A DNA stretch of 64,000 nt from Straminergon stramineum (taxonomy: Eukaryota; Streptophyta; Bryopsida; Hypnales; Calliergonaceae): NCBI GenBank assembly GCA_963920665.1, contig OY987273.1, positions 12,092,501 through 12,156,500 on the forward strand. The letters are read 5' to 3'. Below, one piece after another: positions 34,891 through 44,902 of the stretch. A model generated the notes under the pieces. The model searched no databases. It saw only the letters and a list, made by a program, of their open reading frames with translations, and was not told the origin of the DNA. A program made the translations under genes and the position numbers. Within the stretch, counting starts at the first letter, position 1; every line of letters begins with the position of its first letter.

Positions 34891-35900
34891 TCTTTGGAGA
34901 GAGATTATTTTTTTGTATAGAAAAGTTGAAGTAAACCTTGGATAGCTTTTACAAGAACATATTGAATGTCCTCCATAGAATACTTAGCCAAAGAAATTGT
35001 ACATTGTATAAGGATTTGCATGTGACGGTTCTTCATCTTTAAATGATGGGGTGGCTAATTTTGAGTCCATAAATGATAGAAACTCTCTATATAGGATAGA
35101 AGAGAATCTCATCATCTTGTAAATTTTGTAGTGTAAGAAGGGGTGGTCCTCCTTGGAAAGTTTACTTCCGAAGACTGCATCTATAATTTGTAACTTAACA
35201 ATTTACAACGTCTAAGAAGGATGATTTTGAAGGTGTCCCATTTGTCCATTTAGAAATTTCTTGTATTTTGTGGGTGACCAATTTTGAAGGATTGGCATGC
35301 AAAAAAAAGAAATGATAGCATTCAAACACCCTTGATGGTTTGAACAATGTCTTCATCAAGGATAACAATCTTTTGACTTGATGTGCATATGCTTCATTTA
35401 TTGTTCATTACTTCATTTCAGTGTGCTCTGCAACATGAATGTTTGCATTTATGACCTCTTCCACCCCAAAAGGGTTTAGGGTTGTGTAAAAAAGCCGAAT
35501 TCATGTTCATTGTAGAGCAAACTTGAAGAAATTAGAAAAAGACTTTGGACACTTCTAAAGTAACCTCTATAATATCATTATGCAAAGGTAGAATGTAAGT
35601 ATTTCAAGTTCTCCCTTTTTGTTTCAATAGAAGTCAATCATGTCCCGTACTTTTATATTTCTGATTCCCTTTTTCCGTTTTGGCCCATTCCTTTTTTTTC
35701 TTTGTGAACATTGTAGACATATATTTGGAACCATAAAGAAACAAGTCAAAATCTAATTCCACATTCTAGACCATATCATAGTGGTCTTATGATTTTATTC
35801 AAAAGCAAGCGAAATAGAAGTGGGAAGTTGTAATGCCAATGTTTCTACCCCATATCAAGGTTTCTTTTAGCTATTATTTAGGATGGTCCATCCTTTTTGT
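34891..35900. other. Gene-free AT-rich spacer
   Basis: No coding sequence or clear repeat seen. It ends at the array upstream of the kinase gene. Confidence 0.5.
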
Positions 35901-36126
35901 ACCCGCGGTCGCCCCCACACGAACGGTCGCCTCCATCCTCGAGGACCTCTGGAACCTGCAACCGCCCCCTCCCGCGGTCGCCCCAACCCGCAGTCGCCCC
36001 TCCCGCGGTCGCCTCCATACCCGCGGTCGTCCCATACCCGCGGTCACCCATTTCGCATGCGCTAGACACGCACGCGCCCCAAGGCGACCTCGGGTACTTA
36101 AGCAGTCGCCCAGACCCGCGGTCGCC
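35901..36126 (-). promoter_or_regulatory. GC-motif array upstream of the kinase gene
   Basis: Nine or ten motifs reading ACCCGCGGTCGC or ACCCGCAGTCGC on the plus strand, that is, in the direction of the plus-strand kinase gene. Relative to the arrays on minus-strand genes the array is inverted on the map, yet it has the same orientation with respect to its gene. Confidence 0.7.
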
Positions 36127-36147
36127 ATTCTTGGTCTTGCGCATTGG

Positions 36148-36190
36148 CTTTCATCCACCTTGAAGTGGCTGAATGCCTGCTCGTGGGCCA
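36148..36190 (+). promoter_or_regulatory. Conserved block between array and kinase start
   Basis: CTTTCATCCACCTTGAAGTG and GCTGAATGCCTGCTCGTGGG follow one another here. Closely similar blocks precede gene A and gene B. It lies about 85 bp upstream of the ATG at 36,273, so it may mark the core promoter or transcription start. Confidence 0.45.
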
Positions 36191-36272
36191 AGGTGATTTC
36201 AGAAGGGGAAGTTTTTGCCCATTTTTCTCTCCAAGTTCAAGTCAAGAACGCCTCGTTTTTCAAAAGAGGACC

Positions 36273-37862
36273 ATGTCTACTTCAAAGGAAGGAAGTAGTA
36301 CGGGTCGGATATCGGCTTGGGAGAAGGACCTTGATAATCCTGCAGCATTTGTTGTAGATATAACTACCAAGGAGGTAATTGGGGGTGCCAGACCATCCAA
36401 GACAAAGAAGTCCAAGACAACACACGATAAGGACCCTACCTATCCTCCAACACGATATACGACCTATGCACATGAGGCTTGTCTCCAATGGTATGAGGAA
36501 AAAAGTGTACAATATTTGGAGAGGAAATACTTGAGAAATAAAGAGGCAGGCATCCAATCCTTGAAGGATGAGTTGGAGGAATTTATTACAAGGAAATGCA
36601 AGGAATCTTCGGACTATGCAGATGTGGATGAAGTGTATTTCAACCAATGGCAAACGTGGATTGGTAATTGCCTACAAACTGGTATATTCAACACCAAGAA
36701 GTTGATGCTTGAGTTGCGACCTATAGTGCCTAGATTTGGAGAAACGGATAGGGCCCAGGAGTTTCGTGAGAAGATGGATTGGTGGCAAATTGCAGCAAAA
36801 AGATTGTCAAGGTCTGAAGCTAGGGGTATGGGGTGGTAGACAGATGCATTGAAGGCTGCATTTACAAGAGATAGTGGTTCATGTATCATGTGGGTCTACT
36901 CAGAGGCCAAGGTGGTCCCACTTACTAGATTTGACCGTCAAGGAGGATATGCAAAGGTGCGCAAGGTACGCATTGAAGGGATGTCCATGATCCCAGCACA
37001 TGTACATTTCGCGGGGAAATTGTCAAAGCAAAGGAACAAACGTGATGCGAGGGTGGAACGGTTAGTGGAGGCTTTGGTATGCCCATTGAATCATCCGGCC
37101 ATTATTAAATTCCTAGCTGTCCATGACCAAACAATGGAAGCATACACTTTGTGGTGGAATGGTGGTAATTTCAAAGAGTTGCTTCATTTGAATGAGAAGG
37201 TGGTGTCACATGCGGATTGGCATGAAATCAAGTTGGTCAAGCAACTTACAGGCCAGCAACAAAAGGAAATTAGCCTCTTTTGAAGACACAAGGCGAAGTT
37301 GGTGTGGGCCCTGGTTTATGTGACAAGTCTCGTGCACAATGCTGGGGTGCTGCACAATGACTTGTCACCTATGAACATATTGTTGCATTATCCCCCCTTC
37401 TCGGACGAAGAGGTCAACATTGGGATTTGTGATTGGGGAATTGCAAGTCGCATTCAAGAAGGAGCTCCCTCGCATTTTGGATATGAAAAACAGGAAAAAC
37501 TTGATGCTGAGAGGATGGGCCGTTGGTGGGCAGCTCCAGAGTTGTTCTATTTGTTTGGGCCAGAGGGTTCAGATACGAGTTTAGATGTGATGAAAGTGAC
37601 CTACAAATATTCGGTGAAGTCCGACTCTTATTCCATTGGAAAGTTGACCCAACGCATGAACATAGAACACATGGTTGAATACGACAAGGACTTATTTAGA
37701 AATCATGAGTCATCAAGGTATTTTGCCATGAAGTTACGTGAACTAGTTGATGTTGATGTTAACAAAAGACCAACATGTGCGCAAGTGGTGGACCTCCTCA
37801 TGGGTAAACCATGGTTCATGAAACCACCCGAATTCGTCTTTCGGGACTCTGTCCTCTCATAG
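36273..37862 (+). pseudogene. hAT cargo: protein kinase gene with two in-frame stops
   Basis: One frame of 529 codons from ATG 36,273 (MSTSKEGSSTGRISAWEKDL), broken by TAG at 36,837 (codon 189) and TGA at 37,281 (codon 337); both sides of each stop are protein-like. The N-terminal 190 residues are not recognised. The kinase domain follows, with a degenerate Gly loop (RQGGYAKVRKVRIE, about 222-235), catalytic loop HNDLSPMNILL (about 361), DWG in place of DFG (about 384), WWAAPELF in place of the APE motif (about 419) and RPTCAQVVDLLMGKPW near the end. The catalytic Asp and Asn and the metal-binding Asp are present. Substrate unknown. The conserved block and GC-motif array lie upstream. Kinase genes are not normal parts of hAT elements, so it is captured or specialised cargo (inference). 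Confidence 0.7.
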
Positions 37863-38141
37863 GATTTGATGTAATAGTTTTCTAGTGGGAATAGTAACGT
37901 TGGCCACCTTATGAGCATCTCATTTTGGAAAAGCAATGCAAGTGTATAAACTATTTTTAATGTGAAGTGCATGTTTGGACCCAAAATATGAGTATTGTAC
38001 AGACACATCACCTACTTGCATGCATTGGGTTTGAATATGAATTCTTTGCATGGTTCATTTGGGGGTAAGTCAATCTAATTGTTAAGGCAATCTAATTTCA
38101 CTATTCAGTGAAGGTATGTGCCTTTGCGGTCGGGGGTTTGG

Positions 38142-38433
38142 GACCCGCGGTCGCCTTACACCCGCACGCGCCCCCAGTCGCAGTTGCACCAGACCCGCAG
38201 TCGCCCAGGCCCGCATGCGCCCCCCAGTGTGCGTTCCCCTCACCCGCGGTCGCGCCAGACCCGTTGTCGCCCCACCGTACCCGCAGTCGCCCCCAGACCC
38301 GCAGTCGCCATCAGCCGCGGTCGCGGGCGGTGGTCCTAAACCCGCGGTCGCCTTCCCGACCTGCACGCGCCCCCCCCTTGGACCCGCACGCGCCCCATCC
38401 AGAGCCGTGCTCGCCCTGAGGCGACTGCGGGTA
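38142..38433 (-). promoter_or_regulatory. GC-motif array upstream of gene B
   Basis: About 14 motifs, mostly ACCCGCRGTCGC and the second subtype ACCCGCACGCGC, in places alternating; the last one (38,419) is inverted. They point in the direction of gene B, as in the other arrays. The Pro/Arg/Ser/His-rich ORFs here are artefacts. Confidence 0.7.
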
Positions 38434-38485
38434 CAAAATCAGACCCTAAACCCGTAGTCTCTCATCTTTCCCTTTTGCGCCTTGT

Positions 38486-38520
38486 CTTTTATCCACCTGG
38501 AAGTGGCTAATTGCAAGCTT
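38486..38520 (+). promoter_or_regulatory. Conserved block upstream of gene B
   Basis: CTTTTATCCACCTGGAAGTG then GCTAATTGCAAGCTT, similar to the blocks before gene A and the kinase gene. It is about 230 bp upstream of the ATG at 38,752. Confidence 0.45.
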
Positions 38521-38751
38521 GAGAGGGGAGGTGGGTGTTGTGAGGAGGATATTCTATGTCTCCTCATGTCACTTTCATCCATTGATTGTAAATCACACCG
38601 AATTGTTTGAAACTTGATTGTGATTGTAAATGCTCATGTTGATGTATTTGTAAATGTGAATTACCACGAGGTAATAGATTTGAGTTTGGACAACCACGGT
38701 TTTAGGCTTGGTATATTTGGCATAGTATCCGAGTAGAATTGATCGTATAGA

Positions 38752-40224
38752 TTGAGCACTATGGAGAATGAGCCCCCACCATTGACGCCTGCCACAATCA
38801 AACGCCTTACACGACAAGAGATGAAGCTCATCCACGACAAGGGTCGGAAACGGTCCGGTAAAATTCACAAGAAGCGTGTGGCCATTTTGATCCATCCAAA
38901 GATTAAGGCATTTAAAGGTTGGAGAAATGAACCTGAGCCTTGGAGTTACAAAACCGTTTGCAAATACGTGGATTGGTGCCACATCAGCAAATTATTTCCC
39001 TTGTGTCGGCACAAAGAGCATTTGAAGCAAAACAAAGTAAATCTTGCATACTCCAAAGATGAGGGCTTCATACTTAGATGTTGTGAGGTGTGGAAGCACT
39101 TGTATTTGGAGGACTCAACTTACCGAAACGACAATTTCTGTTTCTTTCTTGTGAGAATGGTGTATGCTGAATATGTATTGAAGAAGGAGGTGGATTGGTC
39201 AACATTGAAGGAGGTCCCTATTACAATCATTCCAGAGACTGCAAAAATTTTACCACCAGATGAACCTGTGGATGTAAAGAAGATGTTATCCAAGGTGAAG
39301 CGTGGGAAGTCATTTGTTCACGATGAAAGCGTGGTTTGGTCAGAGACTTCTAGCTCTGATCTACACACCCATGAATACGATGGACATTCTTTCCACAGCG
39401 ATGAGGAGGAGGTTGCCATACAAGAATCTAGGCTGGCTGTGGATGTGGGAGTTGACCAAAGTGGACAATCAGCTCAAGAGCCCATCATAGTACAAGATAC
39501 GGATGAAGAAGGCATGGATGATGGGGTGGCTAGGAAAGTGGACCCCGTTTTGCGAGAGGGTGACGGGAGTGGTGGAGGAAGCAATTCAGAAAATGAAGAG
39601 GCAATGTTGCTTGCCAAAATAGAAAGTGCAAAATTAGCATTGCGTGCAAAGAACGAGCAATTGAAAACTTTGAAGGAGCAAGAAATGAATCCCACTTTCG
39701 TAGAGGTGTTGAAGCAACGGTTGAAGGCCATAACGAACGTCATCGAAGAGAATGACAAGGGCTTCCATTCCTTCAAAAGAAATCGCGATTTTTATTTGAA
39801 GGAAATGAAGAGTGGGAAGGTGCATAAAATGGACCATTATTTGATATGGGAATCAAAACTCGAAACCCTTGTCCGCAAACGTCAGCAGGCAGAGAATGAA
39901 AGGCGAAGCCTAGAACTTCAAATAATAGAGAAGAAGAAAGAATATTACGAGGCTGCCGTCCAGCACGTTCCAAAAGTAGAGCTTTTGGCTTCTTCCTCAA
40001 CATATGGTAGTGTTGCTAGAGAAGTAGCAACGCTTGAGAAGTTGGTGAAGTTCCATGAGCAAAGATTACCATTGATGGTATCGGAGTTGGAAGGTTTGAG
40101 GGCAGAAAGTCAGGTTTTTTCGGATTGGTATAAGTGGAATAGAGCTAGCATAGGGAAGTCTGATGCAGAATTACAGCAAATGGGTCCGGAGCCCATTTTG
40201 AAGGACTACCTCAACACAAAATAA
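38752..40224 (+). CDS. hAT cargo gene B: intact coiled-coil protein with the shared WCHIxKLFP domain
   Basis: The only long uninterrupted cargo ORF (490 residues). In frame, MSTMENEPPPLTP opens at the first ATG; the codon printed at 38,752 is preceded by GAGCACT and the ATG is at 38,761. The shared domain spans residues 20-150: a basic stretch (KGRKRSGKIHKKR), FKGWRNEPEPW, YVDWCHISKLFPLCRH, KQNKVNLAYSKDEGFILRCC and YVLKKEVDWSTLK. An acidic linker follows, then a long coiled coil over about 285-450 (IESAKLALRAKNEQLKTLKE and onward). No catalytic motif is visible. It is likely a dimerising structural or DNA-associated protein (inference). GC-motif array and conserved block upstream; AATAAA at 40,317. 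Confidence 0.75.
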   Translation: MSTMENEPPPLTPATIKRLTRQEMKLIHDKGRKRSGKIHKKRVAILIHPKIKAFKGWRNEPEPWSYKTVCKYVDWCHISKLFPLCRHKEHLKQNKVNLAYSKDEGFILRCCEVWKHLYLEDSTYRNDNFCFFLVRMVYAEYVLKKEVDWSTLKEVPITIIPETAKILPPDEPVDVKKMLSKVKRGKSFVHDESVVWSETSSSDLHTHEYDGHSFHSDEEEVAIQESRLAVDVGVDQSGQSAQEPIIVQDTDEEGMDDGVARKVDPVLREGDGSGGGSNSENEEAMLLAKIESAKLALRAKNEQLKTLKEQEMNPTFVEVLKQRLKAITNVIEENDKGFHSFKRNRDFYLKEMKSGKVHKMDHYLIWESKLETLVRKRQQAENERRSLELQIIEKKKEYYEAAVQHVPKVELLASSSTYGSVAREVATLEKLVKFHEQRLPLMVSELEGLRAESQVFSDWYKWNRASIGKSDAELQQMGPEPILKDYLNTK

Positions 40225-40316
40225 AATACCTAGGAATACAATGAGGATAAATACTTTCATCATGATTATTTTGTATTTTGCCTATCCTGGTGTTCTAAAG
40301 AAATGCAATGTTTTCA

Positions 40317-40322
40317 AATAAA
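40317..40322 (+). terminator. Polyadenylation signal of gene B
   Basis: AATAAA 93 bp after the TAA stop of gene B, within TTTTCAAATAAAACAATG. The distance and context are plausible for a plant near-upstream element. Confidence 0.4.
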
Positions 40323-41477
40323 ACAATGTATATGGTGTCTTGAAGCAATGTGTGTACTAGAATAGTTAAATTGGTGTGGGCACACTAGTGGTGTGCATGG
40401 AAGGGAGAAAATGCCACACCATTTTGGGATCTTACAACTTTTCTATATGGATGAATATGTCTCTCTCATGTTTTGGGAGAAGGTGATGGTATGATGAATG
40501 GAATGGGATTCTTGCACATAATTACAATCGAATAGGAACATGGGATTGATGGGAAGTTCTTGATTCTTGACTGTAAAAGTTGACATAGTATTTTCACTAT
40601 TTTGTGAGAATGTCATCATGAAATCTACAGTACAACTTGTATTAATGATTTTCATATGAATAGTGGAGGACGAAAAACCAATTATGCCCCAAATACCATA
40701 TTAATCGAGGAAATTTATTGAGCTTATTTGTCTCAGGTGATTTGCTGCATTGTTCCTCCTTGTATGTAGGATTTTTTAGAATTCTAGCTTTAGCGTAATT
40801 TGAAGAAAATTACAATGGATATTGAGGAATTAGGTAGGTTTTATATGTAAGTTGGCCTACTAATGTTTTTTATGAATTTGAATTTTGACCTCCAAGGACA
40901 GGGTGAACCATTTGAAGGTATGGTAATGTGAAGTCAACAAGTCAACATCCACGAAAAGGGGCATGTTGTATTTGAACCCCTTTTATTCCTTCTTTGGCCA
41001 AGTATCTTGAAAGCTTAGAGGAAAAGCTTCGTATAATTAGAACCTCACGATTTTAAAGAATATGAAAGGAAATATCCAATTGGACAATGATGCTCCACTC
41101 TAGTGAGTAGTGACCTAGTTTTCTTCTCAATGCAAGTGAAATTAATTTGAAAAGTTCAACTTTAGGAGCTTTGTTGATTTGATTCATACAAACTATTTTT
41201 GGAAGAACTCGAAAAGATCATTCTCGACATGATTTCAGAAATTGGTGCTTTGGTAGAGAGGAAAAAAAGGTAGTATTAAATAAAAATCAATGCCATATGG
41301 AATTGCCGTACATAGGTATGCTAGGAAGTCGTAGAAGTGGAATGAAAGAAGCAAACCCTAAACCACTCCATCGTACTTGCCAAAACAACTAGAAACATAG
41401 TGTAACTAAAACCTAACCCTTACTTGTCATCTATTATGATGGGAGGTAAGGCTAAATTGCATGATTCCTACGAATGT
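40323..41477. other. Gene-free spacer between convergent genes B and C
   Basis: About 1.15 kb of AT-rich DNA between two genes that end towards each other. I see no repeat or ORF worth naming. Confidence 0.5.
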
Positions 41478-43970
41478 CTAGTCAATTACATTTGGGTTGT
41501 TTTGAGAGCCACTTCCTTCACCTTCTTCGTAGGTCGATGCTTCCCCAACCCCTAGCTTTCGCTTTGCACGGGTTCGTGAAGCTGGTCCGTCTGCCTTCAA
41601 AATTGATTGCAACACGTTGGAGTCCTGTAGAGCTTGGAGGGTCCTTGTTGTTTGCGGAGAATGTGCTTCCAACAAGTAGTCAAGTGCTTGACTTTGGTAA
41701 TATGGTCCGTACGTAGAGTCCAGGTAAGCCATACTAGTCAAGTCTTCTAGGGAGGCACTATCATCTTGATTAGCCACCCTTTCTCCTTCTAAATTCCAAC
41801 GATGTCGTTGCGGATGAGGACCCCACTTGAAGGTTGAGGAGGTCTTGTCCCAATATCCACCAAGGCATTGGAAGAAGAATGCCCTCCTCCCTTCGTTTTG
41901 TGGCCCCTTTCCCATGAGCCTTGGTGCAACTCTGGCAATTTCGTCTGGGTCTGTTTCCCAATTCAATTGCGAGCTAGCAGGTCCTTTTTCTTGATCATGT
42001 TGTCCTTCTCGCCAACTCCAAACCAAATCTCGGCCCCACAAGGTTGTGTCAGCCGTAGTATCACGTGTGTGTTCCCAAGAAGGAGGCATGTAGGTCGTCA
42101 AGTTGAACATGGTATATAGGCGATCATGGAATGGTGCTGAACAAATCACACAACGTCGTCTAATCAAGCATTGTGTGATGAGACATTGGGGGTGGTATAC
42201 ATGCACACAAGATCCTAGTGCCCAACCCCCTTCGGGGCCAAATTGTTCAAGACATATTGGGCATTTGGTATGGTCCAAAACAAAAGGTGCAGGCTTGGGC
42301 CACAATAGCATTCGTTTCTTCTCTTCTATGTGGCTAGACATTTGGTTTTGGTGGTCCCAACTATTTTTGCTCCAATCTATGACCTCCTTTTGTGGCAATT
42401 CCACCATGCACATGTTATTGGGAAACATGTCCTCCAACAATGCCCATGACGTCAGTCCATTCTCACGTTTAGGAGCATTTGCAACAAAGTTTCTAGAAAC
42501 TTTCTCTAGCTCCTTCGCAATTTGTTGGGATCTATCCACAGAGAGAATGCAGGCGACCTTCCAATGGTAGTATGTGGTAGTCAACTCAGCCAACTTTCTT
42601 CGAAGCATCTTATTTTCTTCTTGAAGTCCATGGTCTTTCTCCAATTGAATAATTGATGGAACCACAGGAAACGAAAGAGAGTCTTGGGTCCCATTGAGGT
42701 CAATTGTGTCATTGGTAGTATATCTTGTGACAATAGTAGGAAGTGTATTTGGAATGATGGGGGAGTGTCTAGTGTGCTTGGCAAGAGGAGAACGCTGAAG
42801 GATATGGTTGGTAAGGTCCCCCACAACCTTGTCCACATTTTGGAGGTTCTGCTCAACAAAGGCGTCATCCATATCCGACAAAGTGAAAGTGTCAGGGTCT
42901 TTCTCACGGAGGCGTTGCAGTTCTATAGTTTGTTGAGAGATGAGTGTACTTTTTTGTTCACACTCACATCGCAATTTCCTCATTTCATTCTGTAGTGAAG
43001 AAATTTCAACATCTTTGGTCTTGAGGAGGTCCAGAGCTTTTGCCAAAGTCATAATGTCATGGCTTGAGCCCATTGTTGATGGAGAAATGGGAACACAGTG
43101 AGTTTCTTCCATAGCCATGTCCTCATCGGGCCCAAAGTCGAAGACGTCATTTGTGCGCTGTGTTGGCAGTGATGGGTTAGGAACTATAGTTGGAATCGAT
43201 GCGGGTCCCACTCGTGTTGTTGAACGCCGTACTCTAGATGGTTGCCTTGGTCGTTGTCTTGTGGATGTCGCGGGTCCTTCTACAACTTCATTTTGAACCT
43301 CATTGGGGCAAACAGATTACTCCACGATTCGTATGACCCTATGGACGCGCGTACCATTAGAGTCATCATCTTCTTCAGACTCCTCAGTGTCAACCTTAGT
43401 GGCAGGGGTTTGCGTTTTGTATGCACTTCGAATAGGACCGAGTCCCCCCTCAGGAAAAGCTAAAACTCCTTTTGGGATGAAACCACTCTCTGGACGAGTG
43501 ACATACATACTTCCCTTGATTATGCTCCAATCAACCTCCTTGTTTAGAGCGACCTCAGCATATGCTCCTCTAGCAAGGAAGAGGGGGACCTCGTTCCTAT
43601 CTACAAAGGCGGTTTTGTAGAGGACTTGCCACAATTCAATGCATCTTTGAAGGAATGCTGGATTCTCACAATACTTCAAGTTGGCCTTATTGGAGTGCCG
43701 ATTATAATGATGACGCCATAAAGGAAAGAACTTGCCGATGTGGCACCACTCGATGCAATCTTCGCAGGTTTGTATTGTCCAAGGCTCTGGTTCTTCATTC
43801 CAACCCTTAAAAGCAAGGTGGGCTTCACTATTGAGCACGTGCAATCGCTTCCGATGAATAGTGCCCCTACGCTTGCGATGTTTGTCTTTGGCAACCTTCC
43901 GTAATGCCCCGGCGGTCTGTGCAACTGCGGAGATAGGCAATGCCCTGGCATTGTTAACTCCAGTGGCCAT
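41478..43970 (-). pseudogene. hAT cargo gene C: RING-H2 protein with the shared WCHIxKLFP domain; one in-frame TAA
   Basis: One frame of about 830 codons from ATG 43,970 (MATGVNNARALP), broken only by TAA at 43,317-43,319 (codon 218) in a linker. The shared domain is at residues 40-160: RKRRGTIHRKR, FKGWNEEPEPW, CIEWCHIGKFFPLWRH, NKANLKYCENPAFLQRC and LNKEVDWSIIK. Central coiled coils follow. At about residues 570-612 is a RING-H2 finger: CPIC, then CVHVYHPQC, then CVIC, giving C-x2-C...C-x-H-x2-H-x2-C...C-x2-C with all ligands present. The C-terminal region (WGRDLVWSWREG, FFFQCLGGYW) is not recognised, and a basic RTRAKRKLG lies near the end. RING-H2 proteins are usually ubiquitin E3 ligases, so it may act as one (inference). 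The GC-motif array at 44,165 lies upstream. Confidence 0.7.
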
Positions 43971-44164
43971 CAATGATTGTCGTGTCCAAGGCTCAAAAAA
44001 CTCTTTTGGGAGTTTAGGTGGTCCACAACTACTAAGGTAAGAAGGGTGGATGAATGTAATAAATAGTAAATAGTCAAGGTTCACGCATGTAGCCACTAAA
44101 GGATACAAGACAAGAAGCCTCAATGAAAGGTGCCCAAAAGGTCTTGGGCGAGTGGATAAATAGA

Positions 44165-44704
44165 TGGGGCGAGCGCGGGTGAGAGTTGGTCATGGGGCAC
44201 GTGCGGGTGGGCAACCACTGGTTGAACCCGTGGTCTCCAGGGGGCACGCACGGATCTTGGGGAGCGACTACGGGTTTGGTAGGGCGCATTCGGGTTCGAG
44301 GAGGCGACTGCGGGTCCAAGGGCGTGTGTGGGTCCTGGGAGGGGCGACCTCGGGTACAAGGGCGCGTGCGGGTCTTTTGGGGGGCGACTACGGTTACAAG
44401 GGCGCATGCAGGTCCTTTGGGGGGCGACTGCAGGTCTTTGGGGCGCGTGCGGGTGCCTTGGGAGGCGACTGCGGGTCTTTGGGGGCGCGTGCGGGTCCCT
44501 TGGGAGGCGACTGTGGGTCTTTGGGGACGACCACGGGTAATTGTGGGGCGTTACTTCTCTTTGGGTTCTCACTTCGTGTCTTTGCTTCGCAGCTTGCCAC
44601 GTACTCGACACCCGCGGTCGCCCACCAACCTGAACCCGAAGTCGCCCTACCCGTGGTCGCCCGTACCCGTGGTCGCCCAAACCCGAGGTCGCCCACACCC
44701 GCAT
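44165..44704 (+). promoter_or_regulatory. GC-motif array upstream of gene C and beside the right end of the hAT element
   Basis: Up to about 44,540 two subtypes alternate: GCGCGTGCGGGT and GCGACTGCGGGT, each followed by spacers such as CTTTGGGG. From 44,604 the motif is inverted (ACCCGCGGTCGC, ACCCGTGGTCGC; six copies). The inverted part reads inwards from the right terminus, mirroring the array at the left terminus, while the first part has the orientation typical for the minus-strand gene C. Confidence 0.7.
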
Positions 44705-44787
44705 GCGCCCCTTTAGGATGCTACGTGGAAGACATGTGTCTGCCACATGGCATCCAGGTGGCCTCATGGGCAGGGTAAAATTTTTTT

Positions 44788-44894
44788 TAAAAGTCAAAGG
44801 TAAGTTTGACTCTATTAGACGGACAAGAGGGTCTACTTGACGTGTTGGACGTCGTGTTCGTCGAGTTGTCGAACTGTCTGCCGGAACAACCATG
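44788..44894 (-). repeat. Right end (type 2) of the hAT element
   Basis: The reverse complement reads CATGGTTGTTCCGGCAGACA, then TCGACGAACACGACGTCCAA. It matches the left end of the small hAT derivative (31,394-31,500) over about 100 bp. With the type-1 left end it shares only the outer CAKGGTTGTTC. Confidence 0.75.
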
Positions 44895-44902
44895 CACTAC
44901 AG
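44895..44902 (+). repeat. Target-site duplication CACTACAG (right, hAT element)
   Basis: Identical to 22,980-22,987. Gene Y continues directly after it (GKLTDPVTFARFK). Confidence 0.9.

Larger units (their letters stand above)
22988..44894. mobile_element. Giant 21.9-kb cargo-carrying hAT element
   Basis: Left end CAGGGTTGTTCTG, right end (reverse complement) CATGGTTGTTCCGG, with a perfect 8-bp duplication CACTACAG. CAGGG-type termini and 8-bp duplications are hallmarks of the hAT superfamily, and a DUF659/hAT transposase gene lies inside. Beyond the first 11 bp the ends differ: the left is 'type 1' (TGGGTGTCGAGTTGTTCGTC), the right 'type 2' (ACGAACACGACGTCCAAC). Five genes: transposase, coiled-coil gene A, kinase, coiled-coil gene B and RING gene C. 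Each has an upstream GC-rich motif array. Most hAT elements are only a few kb, so this size and cargo are unusual. A smaller hAT derivative and several tandem repeats lie inside. Confidence 0.85.
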
